A stretch of DNA of 64,000 nucleotides from an uncultured Alphaproteobacteria bacterium. GTDB lineage: Bacteria; Pseudomonadota; Alphaproteobacteria; GCA-2731375. The translations under genes were made by a program, and so were the position numbers. The notes beneath the pieces were generated by a model. The model was not told the DNA's origin. It did no database searches and saw only the letters and a program-made list of their open reading frames with translations. This document shows, piece by piece, positions 41,349-49,025 of the stretch. The stretch spans positions 1-64,000 of the forward strand of contig CATOSZ010000010.1 in assembly GCA_951812805.1 (NCBI GenBank). The letters are read 5' to 3'. The first letter of the stretch is position 1; every line of letters begins with the position of its first letter.

Positions 41349-42296
41349 GTGGTCGTCGAGCTGGAATTCGAAGCTATCGACAAGGCATTGCCGCGCTTGC
41401 GTTGCCCTGCGACAGGAGGGCCCTTGCACCGCCACGGCAATCGTCTTTTGGCCTCCGATTACGGTCCCGGGTACGAAATCTCACCCCACGGCATACCATT
41501 GTTCGCCGACGCGGTAATTTCACAGGACGGACGGATACAGCAGGCGCACTATGAGCAGGTGCAAGCGTCCTATCACGAGAGCCGCAAGGAGCTGCCGGTC
41601 GAAGCCTACGACGATTTTCTCAATTCGGCCCTGCTGGCCGCCATCGGACCCGGCGAGCTTGGCCGGGTCGCCGAGATCTGTTGCGGTGCCGGAGAAACTT
41701 TGGCCATGTTGGGGGACCGGGTGCGAGAGGGTATCGGCCTCGACGTCTCGCAGTCGATGCTGGCGATGGCGCGTGCCCGGCACGCCGAGGCTGGCCATGT
41801 TTTCCTGCAGGGCGATGCGACCTGCATGCCACTCGCCTCCGCGAGTTTTGATCATGTCTTCATGCGCGGCGGCATTCATCATGTGCCGGACCGGCTGGCC
41901 CTGTTCCGGGAAGTCGCACGTATCCTCAAACCTGGTGGTCGGTTCTATTTTCTCGAACCGCTGGACGACTTTTTCCTGTGGCGTTGGCTGAGAAGCGGAA
42001 TCTACAGGGTCTCGTCATTGCTCGACGAGGGAACGGAACAGCCGCTACGCCACCGGGATACGGTACCCGTGCTACGGCAGGTCGGTCTGGAGCCGGAGTG
42101 CTGGCGATCCCTCGGTGCCTTTGGCTTCTGCCTCTTCGCCAACACCGACGTGCTGGTCTTCAACCGGATCTTCGGCTACCTGCCCGGCATTCGCGCCATC
42201 GTCCAGGGTGCAATTTTGTGCGACCGCCTGTTCGTGTCCCTGCCGGGTCTCTCCGGCATGGGCCTGCAAGTCGTCGGCGGTGCCCGCAAGCGCTAA
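41349..42296 (+). CDS. Class I SAM-dependent methyltransferase with N-terminal Trm112-like region
   Basis: 315 residues from GTG 41349. The N-terminal ~50 residues (LRCPATGGPLHRHGNRLLAS, YEISPHGIPLFAD) resemble a Trm112-like zinc ribbon with the second Cys pair lost. The Rossmann-like methyltransferase follows: VAEICCGAGETLAMLGDRV (motif I), GIGLDVSQSMLAMARARHA, FLQGDATCMPLASASFDHVF and the post-motif RILKPGGRFYFLEPLDD. It is divergent from the sugar epimerase with 136 nt between. It probably methylates a sugar or lipid precursor of the same cluster, or a quinone-like molecule; substrate unknown. Confidence 0.85.
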   Translation: MVVELEFEAIDKALPRLRCPATGGPLHRHGNRLLASDYGPGYEISPHGIPLFADAVISQDGRIQQAHYEQVQASYHESRKELPVEAYDDFLNSALLAAIGPGELGRVAEICCGAGETLAMLGDRVREGIGLDVSQSMLAMARARHAEAGHVFLQGDATCMPLASASFDHVFMRGGIHHVPDRLALFREVARILKPGGRFYFLEPLDDFFLWRWLRSGIYRVSSLLDEGTEQPLRHRDTVPVLRQVGLEPECWRSLGAFGFCLFANTDVLVFNRIFGYLPGIRAIVQGAILCDRLFVSLPGLSGMGLQVVGGARKR

Positions 42297-42302
42297 CCGC
42301 CG

Positions 42303-43880
42303 TTACCACACACCGATCAGATAGCCACGCTGGCGGCCCTTGCCCGTGCGCGCGGCGACCTCGTCGTCCGAGAGGGTGACCCGCGTGCGCCGCGTCCTGA
42401 GCCAGGCGAAGAGCCGTTCGTGCATCTCCGCCCGCACGGCGCCGTACGCCGGATCGCCGGCGAGGTCGGTGAGTTCGCCCGGGTCCTCGGCCAGATCGAA
42501 GAGCTGCGGCGCGAAGCCTTCATAGTGGCAGTATTTCCAGCGCTCGGTCCGCACCATGAAGGCGCGTGCGTCCCCCGGCGCCACGTCGAGCGCCAGGCGC
42601 GCCTTGCGGATCGAATAGTCGGCCTCGCTGATCGCCGCCTCGCGCCAGTTCTCGACAACGCCGCCGTCGCGCAGCAGCGGGAGCAACGAGCGGCCCTCCA
42701 GGCGGTGCGGGGCCGGCGGCCCGCCCATCGCCTCGACGAAGGTCGGCAGCACATCTATTCCCTCCACCAGGCGCGGGTCGGCGACGCCCCGGGTCGCTTC
42801 CGCCCGGGCGTCCGGATCGACGACGATCATCGGCACGCGGGCGACCGGCTCGTGGAACAGCTCCTTCTCGCCGAGCCAATGGTCGCCCAGATAGTCGCCA
42901 TGGTCGGCGGTGAAGACGATCATCGTGTCGTCGAGACGGCCCTCCGTCCGCAGAAAGGCCGTCAGCCGGCCGATATGGTCGTCGATCTGCTTGATCAGGC
43001 CCATGTAGGTCGGAATGACGTGATGGCGCACCTCCTCCTTTTGGAAGGCAACGCTGTCGTCATGGCCCATGAAGGCGGCGTGCACCGGGTGGGGATCCTC
43101 GCGCTCCTTGGGGTGGCGGTTGGCGGGCAGGACCTGGTTGGCCGAATACATGTCGTTGTAGGGCGCCGGCGCCATATAGGGCCAGTGTGGCTTGATGTAG
43201 GAGAGATGCAGGCACCAGGGCGCCTCGCCGCACGCGCGGATAAAATCCATCGCCCGGTCGGTCATATAGGCGGTTTCGGAGTGCTCCTCCGGCACCCGGG
43301 CCGGCAGGCGGGCGTTGCGCATATGCCAGCCGCTGAGGATCTCGCCGTCCGGCCCCGCGGCCGAATTCGCCACCGTGTGCCAGAGATTGTCGCCCTCCCA
43401 GCCGAGGCCGCGGAGATAGCGGTTGTAGGCGAGGTCGGGATCGTGGCTCTGGTCGGGATGCAGGCCGTCGTCGCGCTCCACCGCCTCGAAGCCGCACTCG
43501 GAGACGAAGCGGCCGATCTCGCCGTCCCGCGCCACGCCCAGGCGGGCCAGCGCGCCGTCGTCGCCTTTCATGTGGGTCTTGCCGACGAGGACCACCCGCA
43601 TCCCCAGCGGGCGGAGGTAGTCCGCCATGGTCCATTCGTCGACGCGCAGGGGAAAGTTGTTCCAGTTGGCGCCATGGCTGAACATATAGCGCCCGGTATA
43701 GAAGCTCATCCGGCTCGGCCCGCAGACCGGCGATTGGCAATAGGCCCGGGTAAAGCGCACGCCGCGCTCCGCCAGGGCGTCGATATGCGGCGTCTCCAGA
43801 TGGGGATGGCCCTCGCAGCCGAGATAGTCGGCGCGGAGCTGATCGCACATGATGAAGAGGATATTGCGAACCTGGCCCAT
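42303..43880 (-). CDS. Sulfatase / phosphonate monoester hydrolase family protein
   Basis: 525 residues of the alkaline-phosphatase/sulfatase superfamily, lacking a signal peptide. Metal ligands are in ILFIMCDQLRADYLGCEGHP and FTADHGDYLGDHWLGEKELF. The formylglycine motif is CQSPVCGPSRMSFYTGRYMF, where Cys of CGPSR is the residue converted to formylglycine. KTHMKGDD and HLSYIKPHWPY provide further active-site residues. It starts at ATG 43880; the open frame extends to 43985 inside the IS boundary and is not used. It cleaves a sulfate or phosphonate ester; the substrate is unknown. It converges with the methyltransferase (6-nt gap). Confidence 0.9.
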   Translation of the reverse strand: MGQVRNILFIMCDQLRADYLGCEGHPHLETPHIDALAERGVRFTRAYCQSPVCGPSRMSFYTGRYMFSHGANWNNFPLRVDEWTMADYLRPLGMRVVLVGKTHMKGDDGALARLGVARDGEIGRFVSECGFEAVERDDGLHPDQSHDPDLAYNRYLRGLGWEGDNLWHTVANSAAGPDGEILSGWHMRNARLPARVPEEHSETAYMTDRAMDFIRACGEAPWCLHLSYIKPHWPYMAPAPYNDMYSANQVLPANRHPKEREDPHPVHAAFMGHDDSVAFQKEEVRHHVIPTYMGLIKQIDDHIGRLTAFLRTEGRLDDTMIVFTADHGDYLGDHWLGEKELFHEPVARVPMIVVDPDARAEATRGVADPRLVEGIDVLPTFVEAMGGPPAPHRLEGRSLLPLLRDGGVVENWREAAISEADYSIRKARLALDVAPGDARAFMVRTERWKYCHYEGFAPQLFDLAEDPGELTDLAGDPAYGAVRAEMHERLFAWLRTRRTRVTLSDDEVAARTGKGRQRGYLIGVW

Positions 43881-44041
43881 GCGCCCGTCTCCCCGTTGTC
43901 CAGCCGGCGGACTATAGTTAGCCTGGACCCATCGGCAAAGCGGCCCGGTGACCGGCGGCTTTACCGAGAGGGTGTCAATCAGCATTTAATTCTGACCCCC
44001 TATCGGCGTGCAAAATTGACCCCCCCCCTTGCTTCGACGGA

Positions 44042-44148
44042 GGTTGTCCCGGTAGTCCACGGGAGGGCCCCGCGCGGCTTCGTGTAGCGCTTTGCGTTAC
44101 GCGGAGCGAAGCCGCGTGGGAGGGGCCTGTGGGCCCACCGGGACAACC
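44042..44148. repeat. Imperfect ~50-bp inverted repeat within IS21 element 2
   Basis: GGTTGTCCCGGT (44042-44053) is repeated in inverse at 44137-44148. Inside are further pairs such as GCGGCTTCG and CGAAGCCGC, with several mismatches between. The whole could form a long hairpin around the loop GTGTAGCGCTTTGCGTTACG. It has no coding content and may be the remnant of a palindromic small element. Confidence 0.7.
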
Positions 44149-44212
44149 GGGCCGGCGGCGGAACGTGGGGATCAGGTGGGGTTCTTGAAGTGGCAATGAG
44201 CTTTTGAAGTAG

Positions 44213-44509
44213 TGTCCAGACTGTTCTGCAAGTTTGTCATGGCTGCCGATGAGGGCCACCGGCATGCCTGGCGCGGAGATTTCGATTGCTCGGAGCGCCA
44301 GGCATGCCGAGCCGCCGTCAGGCAGCTTTCTGGATGCGTTCGCTTTTGCTCTCCTTGAGATGGATCATGTTGAGCTAGCGGTTGGCATCCAGCCAGTCCT
44401 CATGGATTTCGATCGCGAGAGCCCGGACCAGCCGGAGGCAGCTCATCCACCCCATCGGCCCGGACTTGTGCCCCAGCTACGAAACCCCTTTTGCAGAACA
44501 ATCTGTACA
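44213..44509 (-). mobile_element. 297-bp IS256-type (mutator) remnant with 19-bp terminal inverted repeats
   Basis: The ends TGTCCAGACTGTTCTGCAA (44213-44231) and, inverted, TGTACAGATTGTTCTGCAA (44491-44509) differ at two positions. On the minus strand the interior encodes the C-terminus of an IS256-like transposase: CLRLVRALAIEIHEDWLDAN, then R, an in-frame stop in place of the usual Tyr, and LNMIHLKESKSERIQKAA. More than 1 kb of transposase is missing, so this is an internally deleted, MITE-like copy. It is inserted in the left end of IS21 element 2. No matching target duplication is visible. Confidence 0.65.
44260..44309. repeat. Perfect 15-bp inverted repeat, 20-nt loop
   Basis: CGGCATGCCTGGCGC (44260-44274) and GCGCCAGGCATGCCG (44295-44309) are exact reverse complements. 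The pair lies inside the IS256-type remnant, downstream of the transposase-remnant stop, and could be its transcription terminator or subterminal structure. Confidence 0.75.
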
Positions 44510-44541
44510 GGACCCGTTTTGATTTGCCCGCCTTTGCGATG

Positions 44542-44590
44542 AAAGCCCCCAGGCTGATTGGCTCCATATAGCGGATCAGCCTGGGGCTTT
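44542..44590 (-). terminator. Probable intrinsic terminator of istAB (element 2)
   Basis: AAAGCCCCCAGGCTGAT (44542-44558) pairs with ATCAGCCTGGGGCTTT (44575-44590), a 16-bp stem with one bulged C and a 16-nt loop. It lies 14 nt downstream of the istB stop. On the minus strand the stem is followed by a weak TTTCATC tract, so termination is plausible but not certain. Confidence 0.65.
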
Positions 44591-44603
44591 GCTTACAGGG
44601 CGG

Positions 44604-45335
44604 CTACTTTTGTCGTCGCTGTTTGCTTTGTGCGAAGCGGTAAGACATGTTGCCTGTTTCGATGATTGCGCAGTGATGCGTTACACGATCCAGCAACGCG
44701 GTTGTCATTTTTGCATCTCCGAAGACGGAGACCCATTCCCCGAACTCCAGATTGGTGGTGATGATGACGCTGGTCTTCTCATAGAGTTTGCTGATCAGGT
44801 GGAACAAGAGCGCACCGCCGGATTTGGGGAATGGGATATAGCCCAGTTCGTCGATGATGACGCAATCCATGGCCGTCAGTTGCCGGATGATCTTGCCGGC
44901 GTTGCCTTCGGCCTGTTCCTTGATCAGCGCATTGATCAGATCGACGGCGTTGAAGAAACGGACCTTCTTTCCCTGATTGATCAACAGCGTCCCCAGAGCA
45001 ATGGCGATGTGGGTTTTGCCCGTACCGGTTCCGCCCACCAGAATGAGGTTGTGGGCCTCCTGGGTGAACTGCCCTGAGCAGAAGGGGTCGATTTGCGCTT
45101 GGGTGACGGCGGCTAGGCCGTAATCGAAAGTGGCGAAGTCCTTATGGTGGGGGAACTTCGAGGCCCGCATTTGGTGCTGGATAGAGCGCACCCGGCGCTC
45201 TACAGTCTCGGCGTCGATCAGTTGCTTTATCGCAGTGGTCAGACTTGGCGGCTTGCGCGCGGCCAGCAAAGCTTCGGCGCAAGCCGCCATTCCATACAGC
45301 CTCAGGGCGATCAGTTGGTCTATCAAAGCTTTCAT
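44604..45335 (-). CDS. istB: IS21-family transposition ATPase IstB (element 2)
   Basis: 243 residues from ATG 45335, which overlaps the istA stop (ATGA). Walker A is LILVGGTGTGKTHIAIALG, and Walker B DCVIIDELGYIPF is the classic IstB phrase. The N-terminal MKALIDQLIALRLYGMAACA and the C-terminal LLDRVTHHCAIIETGNMSYR are typical of the IS21-type branch. It is only distantly similar to the IstB at 17080-17856, so the two elements belong to different IS21 subgroups. It looks functional. Confidence 0.95.
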   Translation of the reverse strand: MKALIDQLIALRLYGMAACAEALLAARKPPSLTTAIKQLIDAETVERRVRSIQHQMRASKFPHHKDFATFDYGLAAVTQAQIDPFCSGQFTQEAHNLILVGGTGTGKTHIAIALGTLLINQGKKVRFFNAVDLINALIKEQAEGNAGKIIRQLTAMDCVIIDELGYIPFPKSGGALLFHLISKLYEKTSVIITTNLEFGEWVSVFGDAKMTTALLDRVTHHCAIIETGNMSYRFAQSKQRRQK

Positions 45336-46831
45336 GCGACGGCCTCCCCGGCAACGCACAGCGTCTCATAGCGCTTGCAGTCCGCTTCGGGCCGCAAGGT
45401 CAGTTGCGGATAGGCGTGGCTCTCGCCCCATGGCGCGATGACCGGCTCCACCAGTTGGTTGATCAGATTGATGATGGCCGGAAGGCGCAGCGTGTTCTGC
45501 TCCACGGCCAGTTCACAGGCTATCTCGACCACCTCGATCCCGTGATCCTGGGCCAGCAGGAGCAGATCGACAAACTCCCGGTCCCCGCCTTTGCCGGCCA
45601 TGTAATGCGCCCTGACCCGGTGCATCGCCTCAGGCAATTGCCAACCCACAAAGGGCGCGCCATCTCTCAGCGCGCCGGGCTTGCGGTCGAGTAGGGGCAG
45701 GTAATGCCAGGGCTCGAAATAGCTGGCGTTGCGGGTAAAGCGGCGCTTGTGCTCGGCAATCACATTCTGCCCTGACACAACCACGATCCGGTCCGCATAG
45801 GCGCGCAGAGAGACAAGCTCCCCGGCGAACCGGGAGGGGACGCTATAGCGATTGGTGGCATATTGGACCAGACAGGTAGAGCGGACACGAGCGGCCTTCT
45901 CAACATAGCCGTCAAAAGCCCGGCCCAGGGGACGCAGTTCGGCGCACTCGTCTGCGAACACGTCCGAGATCTTGCGATCCGATTGTTCGGGGTGGGCGCG
46001 ATTCGCCAATTCCTCGCAGCGCAGACGCAACCAGCCGTTCAGCGCATCCAGATCGTCAAAGGCGGGCTTGGGCGCAAACAGCTGTCCCCGCAGGAACCCA
46101 ACCTGGTTCTCAATCTGACCCTTCTCCCACCCCGCCGCGGGTGTGCAAGCAACCGGTTCCATCACATAGTGGTTCATCAACGCCAGAAAGCGCGGATGGA
46201 ACACACGGTCCTTAGAGCGCGAAACATAGGTTACCATCGTCTTGGGGTTGTCGATGATCACCCGGCGCGGTACGCCGCCATAGAAAGACATCGCCCGTGC
46301 AAAGGCGTCCAGCACCATCTCCTGAGATTCGCTGGGATAGGCAACAACAAAGGGCTTGCGGCTATGACATAGGCGGAAGTGGGCAACCTTTACCTTCTGC
46401 TCGACACCGCCCAGGACAGCGTATTCCGTGCTCCAGTCAAACTGGAGCGCGTCACCTGCCGTAAAGTGCAACGGAATGAACGCATCCCCCGATCCGGCGC
46501 CAGAACGCTTCAGGTCGCGGACAAACCTCTGAACCGTCGAGTAGGATCCGCTATAGCCTTCCGACACAAGCTGCTCATAAAGCTTCTTGGCCGTCCGGCG
46601 CTCACGGCGCGGGCGCCCCAGGTCCTGCTCAAAGAGCGCCCGAAGCCGGCTGGCGAAGCCATCGCTAAGCTTACGCCGGACGGGTGAAACGCGCCGCTGA
46701 TAGCTCGGTGGATCGCCGTCCTTCAGATACTTCTTAATCGTGTTCCGCGACAAACCAGTCTGACGAGATACAGATCGGATACTCCGACCCTCCCGTAATA
46801 TCCAACGTCGGATCTTCAATACGCTTTCCAT
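45332..46831 (-). CDS. istA: IS21-family transposase IstA (element 2)
   Basis: About 499 residues. The N-terminal HTH is RSIRSVSRQTGLSRNTIKKY. The integrase core has the catalytic acids in LQFDWSTEYAVLGG, RVIIDNPKTMVTYV and EKGQIENQVGFLRG. The C-terminal domain includes QYATNRYSVPSRFAG and an arginine-rich KRRFTRN strand. ATG 46831 is taken with AGGTGG upstream; an ATG at 46858 with weaker support would add nine residues. No stops or frameshifts, so this copy is presumably active together with istB. Confidence 0.93.
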   Translation of the reverse strand: MESVLKIRRWILREGRSIRSVSRQTGLSRNTIKKYLKDGDPPSYQRRVSPVRRKLSDGFASRLRALFEQDLGRPRRERRTAKKLYEQLVSEGYSGSYSTVQRFVRDLKRSGAGSGDAFIPLHFTAGDALQFDWSTEYAVLGGVEQKVKVAHFRLCHSRKPFVVAYPSESQEMVLDAFARAMSFYGGVPRRVIIDNPKTMVTYVSRSKDRVFHPRFLALMNHYVMEPVACTPAAGWEKGQIENQVGFLRGQLFAPKPAFDDLDALNGWLRLRCEELANRAHPEQSDRKISDVFADECAELRPLGRAFDGYVEKAARVRSTCLVQYATNRYSVPSRFAGELVSLRAYADRIVVVSGQNVIAEHKRRFTRNASYFEPWHYLPLLDRKPGALRDGAPFVGWQLPEAMHRVRAHYMAGKGGDREFVDLLLLAQDHGIEVVEIACELAVEQNTLRLPAIINLINQLVEPVIAPWGESHAYPQLTLRPEADCKRYETLCVAGEAVA

Positions 46832-46890
46832 CAATACCACCTGCTCTTTCCTCCGCACTGTTCCGTGCGGATGCTAGCGTTCCAGGTGGG

Positions 46891-47712
46891 TCAATTCTTA
46901 CCGCTCATAACCCACCAAAGTGGGTCAGTTTTGCATGCCGATTCACAGGCCTGGACGATCCGGCGCGCGGTGGCCGCGTCTTCGGCGCTGGGCGTCAGCT
47001 GGGCGTTGATCACCGCACAGTGCGGCGGGTGCACGGCGGTCTTGGCGACGTAGCCGAGCTTGCGGGCGGCCCGGGTGTCGGCCTCGCAGCCCTCCAGATC
47101 GGTCCAGGTGTAGGGGGCGTCGACCGCGACCTTGCCGTGGCCCCGGGCGATGAGATGCAGGTGCGCGCGGATATGCGCCATCTCGGACGAGTCGCGGCTT
47201 CGCTCGACGCCGAGGTCCGCGCCCATGTCCTCGCCGCCGGCGATCACGGCGTGGATCCGCCCGCTCGCCTCGAGGATATCGCCCAATCGCAGGAAGCCAG
47301 CCGCCGTCTCGACGTTCGGGACCAGCTCTGTCGATCCGACCGGGAGGCCGTGCGTGCGCTCCAGCCGCCCGACCTGGCGGTCCAGCTCGCTCATGTGATC
47401 GGGCCGCTCCACCTTCGGCAGGAAGACCAGGTCCGGCGCGCCGGCCATCGCCGCCTCCAGATCCAACAGCCCGTCCTCGTCCAGCGGGTTGACCCGGACC
47501 GCGGCCAGCACGCCGGCCTGCTTCCAACTCGCCAGCACCTCGGCCGACATCGCCCGCGCCTCACCCCGCCGCGCCGGCGGGGTGAAGTCCTCGAACTCCT
47601 GGATCAGCACGTCGCCGCCGCTCGCCGGTGCGGCCAGCAGCACCTCACGCTCCGCGCCCGGCAGGAACAGCCAGCTGCGGCGCAGTTCCGGTCGGCGTTT
47701 TTCGCTGATCAT
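46891..47712 (-). pseudogene. HpcH/HpaI aldolase / CitE-like CoA-ester lyase, C-terminus replaced by IS
   Basis: The native part (47712 to 46948, 255 codons) is a CitE-family TIM barrel. Its markers are RRSWLFLPGAEREVLLAA, FEDFTPPARRGEARAM, VRVNPLDEDGLLDLEAA, FLPKVERPDHMSELDR, VPNVETAAGFL and VIAGGEDMGADLG, plus KTAVHPPHCAVINAQL. The last ~30 residues of a normal protein (~285) are missing. The frame instead continues for 18 codons in the right end of IS21 element 2 (CESACKTDPLWW...). The catalytic barrel residues are present, but the lost C-terminal helix normally contacts the neighbouring subunit, so activity is doubtful. Confidence 0.85.
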
Positions 47713-47797
47713 GATTTCACCCTTTCCCCGCTTCGACGCTCCGGCGCATTATGCCGCAACCGCGCCGCGATGGGCGGCGGAGAGCCGAGGACGTGAC

Positions 47798-49024
47798 ATG
47801 AACGGGCGGGGATTATCGATCGACTATGCGCGGCTGGCGGGACGGATCCGGGAGCTGGGCGCGGTCGGTGCGCTGGAGGGCGGCGGGGTCGGGCGCTTGG
47901 CGTTGAGCGATGCCGACCGTGCGGGCCGCGACCTGCTGGTCGACTGGATGTGGGCTCTCGGCCTGGACGTCGAGATCGATGCCATCGGCAACATCTTCGG
48001 CTGGCGCGAGGGGGCGGAGATCACGGCACCGGTTATGACCGGCTCCCACATCGACAGCGTGCGCGCGGGTGGCATGCTCGACGGCGCCTATGGCGTGCTG
48101 GCCGGGCTCGAGGTCGTGACCTGCCTGAACGACCATGCGGTCACCACCGACAAGCCGCTGGTCGTCGCCGCCTTCACCAACGAGGAGGGCGCCCGCTTCC
48201 ACCCGGACATGATGGGCTCCCTCGTCCATGTCGGCGGCATGAGCCTGTCGGACGCTCTCGACACCCGGGACACGGCCGGCCTGCGCCTCGGCGACGAGCT
48301 CACCCGCATCGGCTATGCGGGCGGCGCGACGCCGGGGGCCATCAAGCCCGCCGCCTTCATCGAGCTGCACATCGAACAGGGCCCGATCCTGGAAGCGGAG
48401 GGGATCCGCATCGGCGCGGTCGAGGGCGTGCAGGGCATCAGCTGGCGCGAGTATGTCTTCCAGGGCCAGGCCAATCATGCCGGCACCACGCCGATGCGCC
48501 TGCGCCGGGACGCCGGCCTCGCCGCCGCCCGTCTGGCCGTCGCGGTCGCCGACATCGTCGCCGAGCAGGTCGGCACCGTCGGCGAGATCGAGCCGGCGCC
48601 GAACCTGGTCAACGTCGTGCCGGGCCGCGCGCGGCTCACCGTCGACCTGCGCAACACCGACGAGGCGCGCCTGCAGGAGGCCGAGGCCCGCGTTGCCCGG
48701 GCGGCCGACGAGATCGCCGCGGCCGCCGACCTCGGCCTCGAAAGCCGCAGCCTCGCCCGTTTCGAGCCGGTGGCCTTCGACGCGGCAATCGTCGATTCCG
48801 TCGCCCGCGCCGCCGAAGCGCGCGGCCACAGCCACCGCCGCATGCCGTCGGGCGCTGGTCACGACGCCCAGATGCTGGCCCGGATCGCGCCGGCCGGCAT
48901 GATCTTCGTGCCCTCCATCGCCGGCATCAGCCACAACCCGGCCGAACACACCGCGCCCGAAGACCTCGAGGCCGGCGCCAATCTATTGCTGGACGTTATG
49001 CTGGAACTGGCCGAGGCACCCTGA
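47798..49024 (+). CDS. M20-family Zn-dependent amidohydrolase (N-carbamoyl amino acid / allantoate type)
   Basis: 408 residues of the AmaB/HyuC/AllC branch. Dinuclear metal ligands are TGSHIDSVRAGGMLDGAYG (His, Asp), FTNEEGARFHPDMMGS (Glu-Glu), FIELHIEQGPILEAEG (His) and PSGAGHDAQMLARIAP (His). QGISWREYVFQGQANHAGTT marks the dimerisation lid. It starts at ATG 47798 and is divergent from the truncated CitE-like gene. It hydrolyses N-carbamoyl amino acids, allantoate or ureido-acids; no hydantoinase or purine pathway gene is adjacent to decide. It converges with the ABC1 kinase gene with a 1-nt gap. Confidence 0.92.
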   Translation: MNGRGLSIDYARLAGRIRELGAVGALEGGGVGRLALSDADRAGRDLLVDWMWALGLDVEIDAIGNIFGWREGAEITAPVMTGSHIDSVRAGGMLDGAYGVLAGLEVVTCLNDHAVTTDKPLVVAAFTNEEGARFHPDMMGSLVHVGGMSLSDALDTRDTAGLRLGDELTRIGYAGGATPGAIKPAAFIELHIEQGPILEAEGIRIGAVEGVQGISWREYVFQGQANHAGTTPMRLRRDAGLAAARLAVAVADIVAEQVGTVGEIEPAPNLVNVVPGRARLTVDLRNTDEARLQEAEARVARAADEIAAAADLGLESRSLARFEPVAFDAAIVDSVARAAEARGHSHRRMPSGAGHDAQMLARIAPAGMIFVPSIAGISHNPAEHTAPEDLEAGANLLLDVMLELAEAP

Positions 49025-49025
49025 G

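Larger units (their letters stand above)
43973..46947 (-). mobile_element. IS21-family insertion sequence 2, with nested insertions
   Basis: Termini are TGTCAATCAGCATTTAATTC at the left and, read inward from the right, TGTGAATCGGCATGCAAAAC, which match at most positions. Both ends repeat AAAATTGACCC / AATTCTGACCC / AAAACTGACCC units, as expected for IstA sites. istA and istB are intact and overlap by ATGA. The left end is inflated by ~560 nt holding an imperfect palindrome and an IS256-type remnant. The flanks (GAGAGGG left, GGCCTGG right) share no target duplication, so a deletion or rearrangement joined these flanks. The element truncates a CitE-like gene on the right. Confidence 0.85.

Noticed and set aside
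44234..44542. 102-codon plus-strand frame in the IS region
   Set aside because: It is antisense to the IS256-type transposase remnant; the minus strand reading is recognisable, this one is not.
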